Assembly: GCA_022509005.1 (NCBI GenBank) | Contig: JAFLUC010000005.1 | Coordinates: 1-53,651, forward strand | DNA: 53,651 nt | Reading direction: 5' to 3' | DNA from: Oscillospiraceae bacterium | GTDB taxonomy: Bacteria > Bacillota > Clostridia > UBA1381 | Part shown: in pieces, positions 18,099 to 25,052 of the stretch | Layout of the letters: each line of letters opens with the position of its first letter | How positions within the stretch are numbered: position 1 is the first letter of the stretch | Notes under the pieces: generated by a model | Database searches by the model: none | Seen by the model: only the letters and a program-made list of their open reading frames with translations | Told to the model about the DNA's origin: nothing | Position numbers and translations under genes: made by a program

Positions 18099-18645
18099 GA
18101 TAAAACGTTTTTTGGGATCTAAAATTCATAATTTCGTTTATTGGCATTTTAATTATGATCGGGTTGCAGAAAGAAAAATCAAGAAGTCTATAGACATTTG
18201 GCACAGAGGTAAGATTTTTAAACGCCTTAGAGCAGAAATGATGTGGTATAGTCTGGAGAAAAAATATACGACAAGTTATCCGCCCAGTATTACAATAGGT
18301 AAAAATCTTCGTATCGAGCACTGTATGGGAACAAGAATTGGACAAACAGCAGTTATTGGTGATAATGTGAGAATATACCAATATGTTAATATTATAGCAA
18401 AGGTTGTGGGAGATCAGGACAAATTAGATAAGGGTGAGAGAAGACATGCTAAAATCGGCAATAATGTGATTTTATCTGCCGGTTGTATGATTATTGGTCC
18501 GGTAACAATAGGTGATAATTGTATCATCGGGGCAAGAGCTTTGGTTACACATGATGTTCCTCCGAATTCGATTGTGATCGGTACGAATCAGATCAAGCCG
18601 AGAACCGCCGATCAAGTGGCACCAAAATATGCTACCAGAAAATAA
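18088..18645 (+). CDS. Serine acetyltransferase-like hexapeptide-repeat acyltransferase
   Basis: A 185-residue left-handed beta-helix acyltransferase of the CysE/WcaB type. A helical N-terminal ~70 residues precede hexapeptide repeats from PPSITIGKNLRIEH to SIVIGTNQIKP, including IGNNVILSAGCMIIGPVTIG. A typical catalytic histidine is present in the IEHCMGTRIG strand region. Such enzymes acetylate sugars or amino acids; in capsule clusters they usually modify a sugar hydroxyl or amine. ATG 18088 is chosen because GGAGG lies eight bases upstream; it overlaps the dehydrogenase by 11 bases. Confidence 0.82.
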   Translation: MINKIKRFLGSKIHNFVYWHFNYDRVAERKIKKSIDIWHRGKIFKRLRAEMMWYSLEKKYTTSYPPSITIGKNLRIEHCMGTRIGQTAVIGDNVRIYQYVNIIAKVVGDQDKLDKGERRHAKIGNNVILSAGCMIIGPVTIGDNCIIGARALVTHDVPPNSIVIGTNQIKPRTADQVAPKYATRK

Positions 18646-18717
18646 AAAGCTTTTAAATGGCGGTAGTGATTGTATTGCTTTTAGTAAAACAATACAGCAT
18701 TGAAGGAGAACAATTTG

Positions 18718-20163
18718 ATGGAAAAGCCGAGCGTAAAGAAAAATTTTATATACAATACATTTTTTCAAATATTAAGTGTTATAACCCCGTTTATAACGGC
18801 TCCGTATGTAGCGCGGGTCCTGGGTGCAAATGGAGTTGGAATATATAGCTATACGTCTTCCATACAAACATATTTTTCGATGTTTGCAACTTTGGGAACA
18901 GCCTCATATGGCGCAAGAGAAATTGCGAGAAATAGAGAAAACGCGCAGATGAGGAGTAAATTGTTTTGGGAAATTGAACTTATGACAGTTATAACAACTG
19001 TCATTTGTCTTGCAATATGGTTTACTCTGATATTATGCAGCAGCGCAAACAGAATTTACTATATTGTTCTGACGTTTAGTATATTGGCAACTCTGTTTGA
19101 TATATCCTGGTTTTTTACAGGTCTTGAACAGTTTAAGATTATTGTTATAAGGAATACTATTTTAAAAATTCTTGGTGTAATCTGCATTTTCCTATTTGTG
19201 AAAACAGAACATGATTTAGCAAAATACATACTTATTTTTTCAATGTCAAGCTTTTTATCAAGCTTGTCGGTATGGCCATATCTGAAACGGTATATAGTGA
19301 GGGTTTCGTTCAGAGATTTAAAAATATTACGGCATTTTAAAGAGACAATAGTTTATTTTATTCCGACTATATCCAGTTCGGTATATCTTGTATTAGATAA
19401 AACCCTTATAGGATTAATAACAAAAGAAAATTCTCAAAACGGATATTATCAACAAGCAGAAAAGATAATAGAAATTGCAAAGAATATTTCTTTCAGAGCT
19501 CTTAATGGAGTTATGGGAGTCCGAATGTCCTATCTGTTTGCTGAAAAAAAATTCAAAGAAATTCATATGAGAATAGAAAATTCTATAAATATTATTCTAT
19601 TTATGGGTATTGGATGTGCATTCGGAATATCCGGAATAGCAAAGGATTTTGTGCCTATATTTTACGGAGCCGGATATGAGGACGTAATATACTTATTATA
19701 TATTTTCTGTCCGGTTATAGTTATAACAGGTATAACTACATGTACGAGTTCACAATATTATGTGCCTGTTGGTAAACGCATGCAAAATACGAAGTATATT
19801 CTTGTTGGATCAGCTATTAATCTTATATTAAATATGATAGCCATCCCTAAGTTTAAATCATATGGCGCTGCGGTAGCAACAATTGCCGCTGAATTGGTTA
19901 TTTTAATTCTATATATAAAAAACAGCTCAGGATATATGCCCCCAAGATTGTTATTGAAAACTGGGTGGAAAAAATTGCTTGCCGGTTCTGTAATGTTTAC
20001 TGTGGTGGTATTGATCAGCTGTATTAAGCTCACACCTATAATAAAAGTTGCGGCAGAGATATCATGCGGAGCTGCAGTTTATATTATAATGTTGTTATTG
20101 CTGCGTGACCGGTGGTTTATTGGTCTGGCTAAAAATATGTTTGGAAAGATAAAAAGAAAATAA
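18718..20163 (+). CDS. Wzx-type polysaccharide flippase
   Basis: A 481-residue polytopic protein of the MOP/polysaccharide-transporter family. It would move the lipid-linked repeat from the inner to the outer face of the membrane. The N-terminal segment KNFIYNTFFQILSVITPFIT followed by APYVARVLGANGVGIYSYTS is the typical start of Firmicute Wzx proteins, and about 12-14 hydrophobic helices follow to residue ~470. An AAGGAG site nine bases upstream decides for ATG 18718 over an in-frame TTG at 18700. Together with the polymerase at 3219 it defines a Wzx/Wzy-dependent route. No chain-length regulator (Wzz/Wzd-Wze) is seen. Confidence 0.92.
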   Translation: MEKPSVKKNFIYNTFFQILSVITPFITAPYVARVLGANGVGIYSYTSSIQTYFSMFATLGTASYGAREIARNRENAQMRSKLFWEIELMTVITTVICLAIWFTLILCSSANRIYYIVLTFSILATLFDISWFFTGLEQFKIIVIRNTILKILGVICIFLFVKTEHDLAKYILIFSMSSFLSSLSVWPYLKRYIVRVSFRDLKILRHFKETIVYFIPTISSSVYLVLDKTLIGLITKENSQNGYYQQAEKIIEIAKNISFRALNGVMGVRMSYLFAEKKFKEIHMRIENSINIILFMGIGCAFGISGIAKDFVPIFYGAGYEDVIYLLYIFCPVIVITGITTCTSSQYYVPVGKRMQNTKYILVGSAINLILNMIAIPKFKSYGAAVATIAAELVILILYIKNSSGYMPPRLLLKTGWKKLLAGSVMFTVVVLISCIKLTPIIKVAAEISCGAAVYIIMLLLLRDRWFIGLAKNMFGKIKRK

Positions 20164-20193
20164 AAACATTATTTGTTGAGGGGAGTGTTGGTT

Positions 20194-21375
20194 ATGATAT
20201 ACATAAAGAGAATAATCAAAAAAATGTTTCAATTTATTTGTAGAATTATCCCTGTGAAGAGAAAGGTTGTAGCGAGCAGTTTTGGGGGCAAAAGATATGG
20301 AGATAACAGTAAAGCTATTATAGAGGCGTTGCATGAAATAGACAATTCTATTGATATAGTATGGATAAAGGATAATAAATACACTTACAGCGTTCCCAAC
20401 TATATAAGAGTGGTAAATAAGCAATCAATCATTAGAAGATATTATGAATACACAACGGCTAAGGTGTGGATTGATACACATTATCTGCCTACCGACTTAA
20501 TACGCAGAAAGAAACAGATGTTTATCGAAACGTGGCATGGCGGTTTATCAATAAAGAAAGTCGGATATGGAAATGCTGATTTCGAAAAAAACAATAAAAA
20601 AAATCCGGGAGCGGATCGCACAGCAAAATTTGCATCGGTATGTATTTCAAACTCATCGCATTTAGATCATGTATATCGTGATGAGCTTAATTATAAAGGT
20701 CCTATATATAAATGCGGGTATCCGAGAAATGATATTCTTTTTGCAGATAATAAAGAAATAAGAAAAAAGGTATGCAGATTTTATAATATTCCGGATAATA
20801 AAAAAATCATACTTTATGTGCCTACATTCAGAGATGGGGAGCGTAGCTATGACAGTGAAAAATTGTATAGATACTTATACGGAATAGATTTTGATCTGTT
20901 GTGCAGTAATATGTCAAAAAAGTTCAAAGGTGACTGGATCGTTTTGGTGAAGCTGCATCCCGGTTTGATTATGAGCGGGATCAATATATGTGACAGCAGT
21001 AACACCATAGATGCGACACAATATACCGACATACAGGATTTGATAATGGCTTGCGATATCTGCATCTCAGATTACTCAAGTACGATATTTGAAGCTGCTG
21101 TAAGAAAAGTACCATGTTTCACTTTTGCGCGGGATTTTGAACAATACAAGGAAAAACGTGGCGTGGAATTTGAAATGGAAGAATTGCCTTTTCCGTATGC
21201 GGTTGATAATGAGGAACTTATGCGAAATATTGCTGAATTTGATTATAATGACTATCTTAAAAAATGGGAAGAATTTAAAATAAAAACCGGATTGTATGAA
21301 ACAGGTCATGCTTCATATGATGTTGCAATGAAGATAAAGGATTATATTAACGGAAAACAGATAAGCTGGGATTAA
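20194..21375 (+). CDS. CDP-glycerol glycerophosphotransferase-like protein (TagF/TagB)
   Basis: A 393-residue protein matching the poly(glycerol-phosphate) transferase family along most of its length. Features include ASSFGGKRYGDNSKAI near residue 28, IETWHGGLSIKKVGYG near 110, GYPRNDILF near 180, YVPTFRDGE near 207, LVKLHPG near 249 and CDISDYSS-like ISDYSSTIFEAAVRK near 291. The last three regions are the CDP-glycerol binding site in TagF. It probably adds glycerol phosphate (or another CDP-polyol) to the polymer at the membrane. ATG 20194 has GAGGGGAG upstream; earlier TTG starts lie on or before that site. TagD follows 22 bases later and would supply the donor. Confidence 0.88.
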   Translation: MIYIKRIIKKMFQFICRIIPVKRKVVASSFGGKRYGDNSKAIIEALHEIDNSIDIVWIKDNKYTYSVPNYIRVVNKQSIIRRYYEYTTAKVWIDTHYLPTDLIRRKKQMFIETWHGGLSIKKVGYGNADFEKNNKKNPGADRTAKFASVCISNSSHLDHVYRDELNYKGPIYKCGYPRNDILFADNKEIRKKVCRFYNIPDNKKIILYVPTFRDGERSYDSEKLYRYLYGIDFDLLCSNMSKKFKGDWIVLVKLHPGLIMSGINICDSSNTIDATQYTDIQDLIMACDICISDYSSTIFEAAVRKVPCFTFARDFEQYKEKRGVEFEMEELPFPYAVDNEELMRNIAEFDYNDYLKKWEEFKIKTGLYETGHASYDVAMKIKDYINGKQISWD

Positions 21376-21397
21376 ATTATAGATTTCGGAGGAAAAA

Positions 21398-21787
21398 ATG
21401 AAGCGAGTAATTACATATGGCACGTTTGATTTATTACATTACGGACATATAAATTTGTTGAAGAGAGCAAAGGCATTGGGAGATTACCTTATTGTTGTTC
21501 TTTCAAGTGATGAGTTTAACTGGGTCGAGAAACAAAAGAGATGTTATTTTACATATGAACAGCGAAAGGCGTTATTAGAGGCGATACGCTATGTGGATAT
21601 GGTTATACCGGAAACAAATTGGGAACAAAAGAAAACGGATGTACATGAATATCACATAGATACATTCGTCATGGGCGATGATTGGGAGGGGAAATTTGAT
21701 TTCCTTAAGGATGAGGGAGTAGAAGTGGTGTATCTCCCACGTACCCCGGATATAAGCACGACTCAGATAAAACAGGACTTAAAATAA
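21398..21787 (+). CDS. tagD: Glycerol-3-phosphate cytidylyltransferase
   Basis: Makes CDP-glycerol from CTP and sn-glycerol 3-phosphate, the donor for glycerol-phosphate transferases. The protein has 129 residues, exactly the family size. It has TYGTFDLLHYGH with the HxGH nucleotide-binding motif at residues 14-17, then RYVDMVIPE, a GDDWEGKFD segment, and the C-terminal signature ISTTQIK. A CGGAGG site is eight bases upstream. With the transferases at 13130 and 20194 it shows that the cluster can add polyol phosphate, as in teichoic-acid-like polymers. Confidence 0.95.
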   Translation: MKRVITYGTFDLLHYGHINLLKRAKALGDYLIVVLSSDEFNWVEKQKRCYFTYEQRKALLEAIRYVDMVIPETNWEQKKTDVHEYHIDTFVMGDDWEGKFDFLKDEGVEVVYLPRTPDISTTQIKQDLK

Positions 21788-21806
21788 TATTCATACTTAA
21801 TATAAG

Positions 21807-22424
21807 ATGGATTTTTTGATACGAATAAAAAACGGGATCTTGTCTGCGACATATAAATATACAGGAGTTTCACTCATAATAGCTACTGTGTTTATGTTTA
21901 TGTATCTGTATATACGCCGTATAGGCGTAAAGAGAACTATACGGTTGTGGATAAGGCATCTTAAAACCGATAAGGAATTCAGAAGAGTTTTCTTTTTTGC
22001 GTTTTATACAGCAATGATAATCGGGCGCACTCTGTTTTGTAGAGAATATGAGGCACATCCGCTTAGACTTGTTATGCAGGGGTGGCAGCTGCGCAACTCA
22101 GATAATGTAGCCGATTCGCAAAGTATAGAAAATATTTTGTTGTTTATTCCGTTTACTTTGATCGGACTGTATGCCTTTGGTAATAGAATATTTCAAAGTC
22201 GGAAAAGAGGCCTGTTGATGATTATGGGGATTTCGGCTGTAACATCTTTTGGAGCGTCACTATTTATTGAGCTGTGTCAGATAATCTTCAAATGCGGAAC
22301 TTTTCAGGTCTCAGATCTTATATTCAATACATCGGGAGGCGTTATTGGCGGAATATTATATTGGTTTGTGAGTAAATTGCACCACAGGCAGAAAAAGGCT
22401 TCTGCCTGTGTTATACAAACTTAA
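21807..22424 (+). CDS. VanZ-like membrane protein
   Basis: A 205-residue membrane protein of the VanZ-like family, with about five hydrophobic segments (residues ~18-36, 60-76, 110-128, 138-160, 175-192). The conserved core reads SIENILLFIPFTLIGLYAFG, then ASLFIELCQIIFKCGTFQVSDLIFNTSGGVIGG, given here as two adjoining motifs. The best-known member affects glycopeptide resistance, but most members are uncharacterised and occur in wall or capsule loci. No good ribosome site is seen before ATG 21807. It is the last gene of the cluster, and its stop overlaps that of the convergent phage gene (TTAA, 22421-22424). Confidence 0.8.
   Translation: MDFLIRIKNGILSATYKYTGVSLIIATVFMFMYLYIRRIGVKRTIRLWIRHLKTDKEFRRVFFFAFYTAMIIGRTLFCREYEAHPLRLVMQGWQLRNSDNVADSQSIENILLFIPFTLIGLYAFGNRIFQSRKRGLLMIMGISAVTSFGASLFIELCQIIFKCGTFQVSDLIFNTSGGVIGGILYWFVSKLHHRQKKASACVIQT
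22383..22410. terminator. Inverted repeat between convergent genes (possible terminator)
   Basis: CACAGGCAGAA at 22383-22393 is perfectly complementary to TTCTGCCTGTG at 22400-22410, an 11-base stem with a 6-base loop, inside the 3' end of the VanZ-like gene. No long T run follows on either strand, so it is at best a weak terminator or an RNA 3'-end stabiliser. Confidence 0.45.
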
Positions 22425-23207
22425 CTGCTTTGATGGCGTATATTGACCTTTCCGGGAGAGATAGCATCTGTGAAGAAAATAATATTTGCACCGGGATACA
22501 ATAAAAAGAGTTGATCCCATATCTGCATGTCTGATATATCGGCTGATTGTCCAGAACTATTAAGTATGGCTTTTTTTATATCGGGATACACTGTTAAATA
22601 ATCATTCGGTGTCATTAAGGGGAATGGCGTATAAATCATTAGTTGCCGCGTTTCTGCTTCGCCGTCAATGTTCATGACTATTTTATATCCAAATGGCTCA
22701 TATTCGTCAGGTAAAGTGCCGCAGGTAAGCATAAGATCATTCAATACAGATTTACTATGTGTAAAGCGTATGTACCGTGTTGTGTTTCCTGTAGTGAAAG
22801 TGTTGACGGCTGTGTCTGTAAGTGTGCGAATATAGTTTTTGTTTTCGTCGTATTCGCAAGCTCTGATATCCCACTGGCCGCCTATAGCATTATTTGTCGA
22901 ATAAATGGTTCGTGGGTCAACTTCAATATAATCCGATGCAAACAGAACAACTGTATCGTTTAATACTAACTGTCCCGATATGCCAATTCGGCTGTTATTA
23001 ATGATGGCGGATTTATCAAACAGGTTCGCTGTTATAATTCCAACATTACCAGCTTCATTGCCGTAAAATGTGATTTCCTTTATCGTATGCTGTCTTGTTG
23101 CGCGTATCGTGAGTGGTGGCACACCGGACACAGTTCTGAGCATCTGCCTCAACTTGGAGGCGTGCTTTAGGTGCACACCGCCAAGAGGGTATTTCTATTG
23201 TACTCAT
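22421..23207 (-). pseudogene. Prophage tail-associated protein, frameshifted near its start
   Basis: The frame begins at ATG 23207 (AGGTGAT upstream) with MSTIEIPSW. One base later the family sequence moves to another frame and continues HLKHASKLRQMLRTVSGVPP, then TIKEITFYGNEAGNVG, down to 22421. A single extra base near 23180 separates the two. Combined length is about 260 residues. The opening 'SGxPPLTI...IKEITFYGN' is common to tail and tail-fibre-type proteins of clostridial siphoviruses. The later part resembles a receptor-binding or baseplate component but is not clearly assignable. No other tail genes are nearby, so it is remnant DNA. Confidence 0.6.
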
Positions 23208-23220
23208 ATTATCACCTCGC

Positions 23221-23505
23221 TTATCTGTCTGTGCGAATAACGGATATATAGCCGTCACCTCCAGATGTGATATATAGATTTTTGTCCAACCTTGAACAAA
23301 AATCATAGTAGAATGCGTCCTCAGTAAGCTTCATGCATTCGGAAGAGGTGTCGTTTTCGGCATAGCTTGCTTTGGGCGCGACGGAAATTATGCCGTCGGT
23401 TTGATTAAGAATATTAACGCTGTAGCCGGATTCGTACTGAATGCAATAGGTTTCTCTGGCTTGCGCGTTAATTGTGATTAGATTAGTTCCTTTGATAGTG
23501 TTCAT
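23221..23505 (-). CDS. Small phage-type protein
   Basis: 94 residues from ATG 23505 with AGGAAG upstream. There is no signal peptide or membrane segment, and the sequence looks beta-rich (NTIKGTNLITINAQARETYC, ending GGDGYISVIRTDR). It is transcribed with the tail-associated pseudogene, whose start lies 14 bases beyond this stop. Small proteins at this position in clostridial prophages sit between tail or baseplate genes. I do not recognise the family. Probably a non-functional leftover. Confidence 0.5.
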   Translation of the reverse strand: MNTIKGTNLITINAQARETYCIQYESGYSVNILNQTDGIISVAPKASYAENDTSSECMKLTEDAFYYDFCSRLDKNLYITSGGDGYISVIRTDR

Positions 23506-23536
23506 AATTTTTCTTCCTTTCATTTAATATAGGAGC

Positions 23537-23542
23537 ATTATA
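23537..23542 (-). promoter_or_regulatory. Extended -10 element for the phage-type genes
   Basis: On the minus strand TGTTATAAT gives a perfect -10 with an extended TG. No good -35 box lies 17 bases upstream. It is about 30 bases before ATG 23505. Confidence 0.4.
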
Positions 23543-23643
23543 ACATAAAAGAATATGAAAGTATATAAAATATAGGCCGCGCCGGTAAAAGAAATGCTTA
23601 TTCAAAAATAATACCGGATATATAAATATTTTCGGAGGTACAA

Positions 23644-24069
23644 ATGATTACAAAGAAACTTGTTGATAAAGATGGTTGGGAACAAATCCCGGTATATGGA
23701 GCTGTAATTGCAGGGGAGCCAACCGAGAACTATCCAATCGAAGGTGAATATGAAAAAATTTCGCCTAAACTTGCTTCGATGGGGGATATGTTTGCTATGC
23801 GCATATGGGGCGACAGCATGGAGCCTGAAATGCATGAGGGTGATGTTATCATTGTGCGCTCTCAGCATGATTGTGAAACCGGTGACACTGCTGTGGTTTC
23901 AGTAGGGGGGAATAAGGCAACCGTAAAAAAGATTGATATAAATGACAAACAGATTAATGTGATTCCGCTAAACGACAAATATCCGAATATACTCTATGAT
24001 AAAAACAATATTTCCGAAGATATAAAAATCATGGGTATTGTTGTTGAATTGAGAAAAAAATATAATTAA
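23644..24069 (+). CDS. S24 LexA/UmuD-like self-cleaving protein without DNA-binding domain
   Basis: A 141-residue protein, the size of UmuD and too short for a repressor. It has only the S24 peptidase part. A cleavage-like Ala23-Gly24 lies in VYGAVIAGEP. Ser58 is in GDSMEPEMHEGD and Lys95 in ATVKKI. The distances Ala-Ser (35) and Ser-Lys (37) equal those of E. coli LexA (Ala84, Ser119, Lys156), so the catalytic site should be complete. No helix-turn-helix is present, and no umuC-like polymerase gene is near. A CGGAGG site precedes the ATG. The next gene, 14 bases on, is an S24 protein with a helix-turn-helix but a defective catalytic site. A RecA-triggered regulatory partner or UmuD-like role is inference. 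Confidence 0.85.
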   Translation: MITKKLVDKDGWEQIPVYGAVIAGEPTENYPIEGEYEKISPKLASMGDMFAMRIWGDSMEPEMHEGDVIIVRSQHDCETGDTAVVSVGGNKATVKKIDINDKQINVIPLNDKYPNILYDKNNISEDIKIMGIVVELRKKYN

Positions 24070-24083
24070 ATCAGGTATGTAAG

Positions 24084-24662
24084 ATGAGAAAGCTTAGAGA
24101 ATTAAGATTAAAGAATGACATGCGGCAGGATGAATTGGCGAGATGTCTTGATGTGTCTCAGTCAACTATAAGTGATTGGGAGCGTGGTGTTACGAAGATA
24201 GATAGTGATGCCATGGTTAAAATAGCCGATTTTTTTGATGTATCTGTTGATTATCTTCTTGATATTGAACCGGAGAGTGCAAAAGAAATGAAAAAGTTTA
24301 TTATTTTGCCGATAAAGAACATAGAGGAGATATCGCCTGAAGGCATATTGTCGCCATACACCATTAAGAGGAATGAATATATATGCTTTTCGGTTATAGG
24401 CGATAGTATGGAGCCCGATATGAAAGATGGTGATATTGCAATCGTGAGGCTGGCTGATGAATATGAAACAGGGTCTATTGTGGCAATAGGGGTTGAAGAA
24501 GAATACCGGGCACTTCAGCATTTGACAGAGGTAGACACCGGAATTATATTAAAATCATTAAATCCTAAATATAATCTTATACCCTACAGCCACCGACAGC
24601 TCAATTCGCGGAATGTATACATAGCAGGCAGGCTTGTTGAGGTGCGGCGAAGATATCGGTAA
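24084..24662 (+). CDS. XRE-family repressor with degenerate S24 domain
   Basis: A 192-residue phage-type repressor. Residues 1-60 are a Cro/CI helix-turn-helix (MRQDELARCLDVSQSTISDW). Residues ~85-192 are an S24 domain with Ser108 in GDSMEPDMKDGD. At the position of the catalytic lysine (37 residues after the serine) there is Gln145, in YRALQHL. No Ala-Gly cleavage pair lies in the linker; the position 35 residues before the serine is Ile73-Ile74. Autocleavage therefore looks impossible, unlike normal CI or LexA. It is probably co-transcribed with the preceding HTH-less S24 gene. Likely a prophage-derived regulator, perhaps controlled in another way. Confidence 0.85.
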   Translation: MRKLRELRLKNDMRQDELARCLDVSQSTISDWERGVTKIDSDAMVKIADFFDVSVDYLLDIEPESAKEMKKFIILPIKNIEEISPEGILSPYTIKRNEYICFSVIGDSMEPDMKDGDIAIVRLADEYETGSIVAIGVEEEYRALQHLTEVDTGIILKSLNPKYNLIPYSHRQLNSRNVYIAGRLVEVRRRYR

Positions 24663-24704
24663 GTATCAAAAATATATGGACAGTCTGCAAATGTTGAAAG
24701 CAAT

Positions 24705-24724
24705 GGGCAGCTGATAGGCTGCCC
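24705..24724 (+). terminator. Short hairpin after the S24 repressor
   Basis: GGGCAGC at 24705-24711 pairs with GCTGCCC at 24718-24724 across a six-base loop. Only TATATC follows, not a T run, so termination would be weak. Confidence 0.35.
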
Positions 24725-24735
24725 TATATCATGCC

Positions 24736-24912
24736 CTATGCTACCTTGTCTTGGGTTTTACGTAAACTATTCAAAGCGCTGTTATACATTGAGGTTGACA
24801 TACTTTCAAGGCAGGCAACACCGTACCGTTTCAATACTGTATCCAGCGCAATGCCGGTTCTGATGAGCTCCTTATTGACGGCATTAATTTTTTCGGAGTA
24901 AAGTCCACTGCA
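24736..24912 (-). pseudogene. C-terminal fragment of a phage-type protein
   Basis: The minus strand reads an open segment of 58 codons ending at TAG 24738-24736, with no start codon suited to it. It includes SEKINAVNKELIRTGIALDT, then VLKRYGVACLESMSTSMY and ALNSLRKT. The pattern of two helices, then RYGV-x-x-L-x-x-M and a final Y-x-x-AL-x-x-L helix resembles the helical C-terminal module of phage single-strand annealing or related replication proteins. The family is uncertain. It fills most of the otherwise gene-free interval 24663-25052. With the tail and repressor genes it marks this stretch as prophage debris. Confidence 0.45.
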
Positions 24913-24982
24913 TTTTCCACTGTGGAATTTACTTTGGGAATTTAGTATACAAAAATTTATGGCCTTTAATATAGCAAAAATA

Positions 24983-25011
24983 TTGACTTTTTAGCATAGA
25001 TTTGTTATAAT
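24983..25011 (+). promoter_or_regulatory. Sigma-A promoter for the giant surface protein
   Basis: TTGACT (24983-24988), a 17-base spacer and a perfect TATAAT (25006-25011). Transcription would start near 25018, which excludes an in-frame ATG at 25017 as the start and supports ATG 25053, with AAGGAGG at 25038-25044. Confidence 0.85.
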
Positions 25012-25052
25012 ATTATATGTATACATATATACTCTGTAAGGAGGACGCATTT

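Noticed and set aside
22383-22410. Perfect inverted repeat as an attachment site for the phage remnant
   Set aside because: It is a simple hairpin within the VanZ-like gene end, with no second copy seen in the window.
25017-25052. Earlier ATG (25017) as start of the giant adhesin
   Set aside because: It lies at or before the expected transcription start, while ATG 25053 has AAGGAGG at the right distance and begins a normal signal peptide.
24663-25052. Long intergenic stretch as a possible riboswitch leader
   Set aside because: The promoter lies at its very end (24983-25011), so most of it is not in the adhesin transcript; the rest is a coding remnant on the minus strand.
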